From positions 71,667-135,666 of the forward strand of contig CAVTJN010000015.1 in NCBI GenBank assembly GCA_963735055.1: a stretch of 64,000 nucleotides of DNA, read 5' to 3'. The notes beneath the pieces were generated by a model. It was given only the letters and a program-made list of their open reading frames with translations. It made no database searches and was not told the origin of the DNA. Made by a program: the position numbers and the translations under genes. Source of the stretch: JBBITI01 sp963735055 (GTDB lineage Bacteria; Chloroflexota; Dehalococcoidia; Dehalococcoidales; UBA2162). Numbering within the stretch: the first letter of the stretch is position 1; the number at the start of each line of letters is the position of its first letter. Of this stretch, positions 61,044-64,000 are shown piece by piece.

Positions 61044-61514
61044 AGAGTGCCGTCAAGAATCGGCCGTCACCATAAGGCTGTTCACCCACTTGCGGGTAAT
61101 TCAACAAGGGCGGCAATTGCACCGTTTCATCGAAAAGCAGAGTCACCTTTCATCTTTTCGTGACTTTTCAGTCGTGCCATTCGCGGTTGCTCCTTGGGAC
61201 TTGATTTCACTCTTGGAACAGCGGCGGATGGCGCTGAACTGCTCCGTCCCAGAACTGGATAAGGTCAAGTCTCTGATGATGCGAACCAAGAAAGCTGATA
61301 GAATTGAGGTGATCTCCTGCGAGTCGATTAGGACACTCGCTGTCGACATGGGACCGACCCTCAACAGATGTCCGGTGTCAAACCGGGGAAAACGGTGACA
61401 GCCAGTCGAAGGACGCTCTTGTGTTCATCTCCCGCGAGGGACTATCGACACCGGAAACACGCTACAACCAGACTAACTGACTGTCAGCAGAATTGTCGGA
61501 AAGGGCATTGAGAA
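61044..61514. other. Gene-poor region
   Basis: I see no supported gene in this 471-base stretch. A plus-strand frame at 61090-61398 has no ribosome site, no family match and unusual residue composition. Nothing else convincing. Confidence 0.4.
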
Positions 61515-61955
61515 ATGGCAGAGAGCAAGTACGGGAAACACATAATCACGGACATGAAACAGAACGTCAAAGAAGCGTCCTGGTCCTATCAAGTGCCAGC
61601 CGTAGGCAAAGGAAGATCAGGACGGATACTATGGCTGGACAGTGAGATATTCCCCGGAGCCTTCTACCTGGAAACAGTCTGGCAATATCCCGCCGATGGA
61701 GAATATCCGAAAACCACCACCGAGCAACATACGCATGACTTCGATGAAGCTGTCTGCTTCTTCGGAACCAACCCGGACGACCCATACGACCTCTGCGGAG
61801 AGATAGAACTATGGCTGGAAGAGGAGAAGCACACCATTACCAGAAGCTGCATCGTCTACATACCTGCGGGGATGAAGCACTGTCCGCTGACTATCAAGAG
61901 AGTCGAACGCGCGATATTCGAACTCACCGTCGGCCCCGGCACAATGTACGGCTAG
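61515..61955 (+). CDS. Single-domain cupin protein
   Basis: A 146-residue protein starting MAESKYGKHIITDMKQN. One cupin barrel with metal-ligand pattern HTHDFDEAVCFFG and PAGMKHCPL, followed by TIKRVERAIFELTVGPGTMYG. It is of the same family as both domains of 13719-14576 and the cupin at 63056-63511. Its last 4 bases overlap the last 4 of the convergent hydrolase gene. Confidence 0.85.
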   Translation: MAESKYGKHIITDMKQNVKEASWSYQVPAVGKGRSGRILWLDSEIFPGAFYLETVWQYPADGEYPKTTTEQHTHDFDEAVCFFGTNPDDPYDLCGEIELWLEEEKHTITRSCIVYIPAGMKHCPLTIKRVERAIFELTVGPGTMYG

Positions 61956-63022
61956 CCTTCTGCGGGAGCAAGTTCAAGAAGCTGCCTCGGGTTATCCACT
62001 AGCAGCGCGTGGATTTGCTCCTCGGTCATTCCTTTCGCCCGCATAAAGGGGAGCAGGTTCTTCATTATGTGAGCGTAACCGTAACCGCCGTATGCCGCCA
62101 GATCGCATTTGAAGCAGAAGTCCTGCGCCATCACAATCTGGTTAAGGTAGCCTTTCTCAATCAGCTCAATGATATCGGTAATCTTCTGCATATCACTCAT
62201 GGCGTTGGCTATACGTCCCATGTAGAAGAAGTGGAATAAAGCCTGCCCGAAACCGTCGTATTCCAGATAACAGCCTTCTTCCAGCACCTTCAAGCGCGTT
62301 TCCAGGCTGTATCCGAATCCGTCGATATGGCTGATCGCCACGCGTGACAGGTCGGCGCCCGCTTCCTTCAGTATGGCGATCTCCTCAAGCATCACTTTGT
62401 CATCTATGCTGGGATGGATGTTTATGGGAGCACCAGTGCGGCGCTGGGCGATAGCACAGCCTCGGAGTACTTTCCGCTCGTTATCAGTTAGAGGCAAAGA
62501 GCAGCCGATTTCACCTATGATCCCGGACTTGATACCGGTATCGCCGACGCCGACGGTGATATCGCGTACGATTTCGTCGGCGATGTCTTCTTCAGTCTTA
62601 CCGTCCATGTCGTCGGGGTGGGAGATAGCCACATAGTAGCCACTGCCCATAACGATGTTGACGCCCGTTTCCCGTGATACACGCGCCAGGGCAAGCGGGT
62701 CGCGAGCCAGGCCTTTCTGGCTGAGCTCCACCATCGTCCCGCCGCCGGCCAGCTTGAAGTGCATCAATTCGCTGACCGCCAGTTTTTCGTCGGCCTGTAT
62801 CATGTTGTCTATGTTGATATGGGGTCTTGGCCGTATCAGATGGAGATTTTCCATGCTGACCGGCTGGCGCGCCAGCCTCCGGTCACTTGCCGCCGCAGGC
62901 TCTTCGAAGTACGTCGACATGTCCCAGATGATATGCTCGTGAGTGCTGGTAATTCCGAGGGATTCTCCGTCGACGGCCGCGAGCACCGTTTGTACCTTTC
63001 CCCCAGGATCTTTGCTATTCAA
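61952..63022 (-). CDS. Phosphotriesterase-related metal-dependent hydrolase
   Basis: A 356-residue TIM-barrel hydrolase of the amidohydrolase/PTE group. H28-E-H30 in GITSTHEHI is the HxH motif; GEIGCSLPLTDNERKVLRGCAIAQ has the PTE-related Glu where PTE has carboxylated Lys; INIHPS and ISHIDGFG supply the two distal histidines; MAQDFCFK gives the final Asp. PTE-related proteins often act on lactones rather than phosphotriesters. The true substrate is unknown. It lies 33 bases after the cupin at 63056-63511 and may be cotranscribed with it. Confidence 0.9.
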   Translation of the reverse strand: MNSKDPGGKVQTVLAAVDGESLGITSTHEHIIWDMSTYFEEPAAASDRRLARQPVSMENLHLIRPRPHINIDNMIQADEKLAVSELMHFKLAGGGTMVELSQKGLARDPLALARVSRETGVNIVMGSGYYVAISHPDDMDGKTEEDIADEIVRDITVGVGDTGIKSGIIGEIGCSLPLTDNERKVLRGCAIAQRRTGAPINIHPSIDDKVMLEEIAILKEAGADLSRVAISHIDGFGYSLETRLKVLEEGCYLEYDGFGQALFHFFYMGRIANAMSDMQKITDIIELIEKGYLNQIVMAQDFCFKCDLAAYGGYGYAHIMKNLLPFMRAKGMTEEQIHALLVDNPRQLLELAPAEG

Positions 63023-63055
63023 AGCTCATCTCCCTGCGTTATCTTCTTCCTGGCG

Positions 63056-63511
63056 TCAGGATTGGATTTTGTACTGCCCTTCGGGAGTAATATCGTAGGT
63101 GCCTTCAGGAACGAGTGTTACCTCGATAAAGAAAACGGGTTTGGTTACTCTTCTGAATCTCAAGGGACCGTGAACAAGACCGCCCGGGATGGAAACCACT
63201 GAAGGAGAAGTAATGGTATGTGACTCCCCTTCCTCGCCAAGTACTATCTCGATTTCGGCATCGAAATCACTTATGTTCTCCGGGTTACCTCCGATGAAAC
63301 ACAGCACTTCGCTGCCCTGGTGAGTATGCGGGTAAACGTCCTCATACGGCTCGGTCATATAATGAAACGCGAGTGTATGATTCGTGTTAAGCTCTCCTTT
63401 GTGCGCGAACAAAGAGAGATGCTTGTACCCGTCCGTATTCGCACCGTCTTCAGGAGGGACTCTCATTATCGGGGCAGGCAATATATGCCGGGAATATCTC
63501 TTCTCAGTCAT
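63056..63511 (-). CDS. Single-domain cupin protein
   Basis: A 151-residue protein starting MTEKRYSRHILPAPIM; AAAGGAG is 7 bases before the ATG. The cupin pattern is HTHQGSEVLCFIGG with LVHGPLRFRR and an EIEIVLGEEGESHTI strand. It belongs to the same family as the other three domains in the window and likely shares an operon with the hydrolase downstream, hinting at a common small-molecule pathway. Confidence 0.85.
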   Translation of the reverse strand: MTEKRYSRHILPAPIMRVPPEDGANTDGYKHLSLFAHKGELNTNHTLAFHYMTEPYEDVYPHTHQGSEVLCFIGGNPENISDFDAEIEIVLGEEGESHTITSPSVVSIPGGLVHGPLRFRRVTKPVFFIEVTLVPEGTYDITPEGQYKIQS

Positions 63512-64000
63512 CGGATCGCTCCTTTCAGGAATGATGACTGCATCTTATGTGTTTATGGATGAGGTTTCAAGCCAGGCAGATCCGGTGAAGTGTGAGAATC
63601 TATTTGCCGGCTTGAAGCTCGAACTCTCTCGTTAAGCATCCCTGAGGTACTGAAACGTACTCATCACTCAAGGTCAGACCGCGTGATGCCCGTTCGGTGG
63701 TGAACCATGTAAGCAAACTCTCAACCGTTGCTTCAGGCCAAGGTTGACTCTGTGCCCGACCTCCCCGTCCAATGGCGCTCAGGGTATGCGATTCCACGAG
63801 CCGCTAACAGTGCCTATGATGAGTGGTCGTCTTAGTAACACTGAACAATTCTGACAATCGTTCAATTGGCCCAGACACGAAGCTTGCCTGGGATCATCAC
63901 GCTCTCTTCCGAAGTTAAGGCCTGTTCTGCGTCGAGACCAGTTCCGAGTTTGAGGGATCAGGTCACGCAAGGTGGCTCAAGGATCTTCGGAAATGCTATG
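63512..64000. other. Right-end region without a supported gene
   Basis: No convincing gene or RNA was found in these 489 bases. A minus-strand frame at 63600-63797 has no ribosome site or recognisable family. The next gene may begin beyond the window. Confidence 0.4.

Noticed and set aside
61090..61398. Possible 102-residue gene
   Set aside because: No ribosome site, no recognised pattern, and competing frames on the other strand.
63600..63797. Possible 65-residue gene
   Set aside because: No ribosome site and no recognisable family.

Overview
The window looks like chromosome of a Chloroflexota bacterium, most likely class Dehalococcoidia or a close relative, probably from a metagenome. This is an inference from protein character, not from a marker gene: there is no rRNA here. 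Supporting signs are the high GC content, densely packed co-directional genes, small zinc-ribbon proteins, an H+-translocating pyrophosphatase, GTP-dependent PEPCK, corrinoid-type methionine synthase activation protein, several DppA/Liv-type transport genes, and class A RNase P RNA. Most genes lie on the minus strand.

Layout. 1-4.8 kb: small genes (VOC fragment, two zinc-ribbon proteins, SH3-like proteins, a broken DppB permease, YdeI family protein, B12-dependent methionine synthase activation-domain protein) and tRNA-Met. 5-15 kb: proton-pumping pyrophosphatase, YgjP-type metallopeptidase, TypA, PIG-L deacetylase, NYN-LOTUS protein, AlkD-like repair protein, a two-domain cupin. 15-27.8 kb: an amino-acid uptake and oxidation island. 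It has a complete but rearranged Liv ABC transporter, two acyl/aryl-CoA ligases, a hot-dog thioesterase, an aminotransferase and both subunits of indolepyruvate:ferredoxin oxidoreductase. Together they could import aromatic or branched amino acids, transaminate them, oxidise the 2-oxoacids to acyl-CoA with ferredoxin reduction, and process the CoA esters. 27.8-32.5 kb: L-aspartate oxidase, fumarase alpha subunit, a LutB-like LUD/4Fe-4S protein and a CCG-domain Fe-S protein in one run behind a good promoter. 32.6-38.7 kb: a stand-alone AICAR transformylase-like protein, GNAT, PurA, then an apparent phosphatidylinositol/glycolipid set (CDP-alcohol phosphotransferase, PimA-like glycosyltransferase, inositol-3-phosphate synthase). 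38.8-43.9 kb: nusA-ylxR-infB-rbfA-truB with a promoter and a terminator-like hairpin in the nusA leader. 43.9-49.5 kb: RarA, nitroreductase, the AmmeMemoRadiSam set (B and A fused, radical SAM upstream), a crotonase. 49.6-50 kb: rnpB. 50-58 kb: two-component system, secreted and membrane proteins, PEPCK, a peptide-type solute-binding lipoprotein. 57.9-58.6 kb: tRNA-Ala overlapped by the C-terminal remnant of a large serine recombinase, which looks like the scar of an integrated element. 58.7-64 kb: accessory genes (left-handed beta-helix protein, CPBP protease, two small cupins, phosphotriesterase-related hydrolase) and two gene-poor stretches.

Five genes (livH, the acyl-CoA ligase at 21.5-23.4 kb, iorA, rarA, the radical SAM gene) each carry one frame disruption that otherwise leaves full-length homology; four of the five fit a single extra base. 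The pattern suggests indel errors in the sequence as much as true decay. No CRISPR array, insertion sequence or defence system was seen. The least explained items are a candidate branched leader RNA before the acyl-CoA ligase/liv operon (about 23.44-23.57 kb), the nusA leader hairpin, the tRNA-Ala recombinase scar, the stand-alone AICAR transformylase and the four-domain cupin family.
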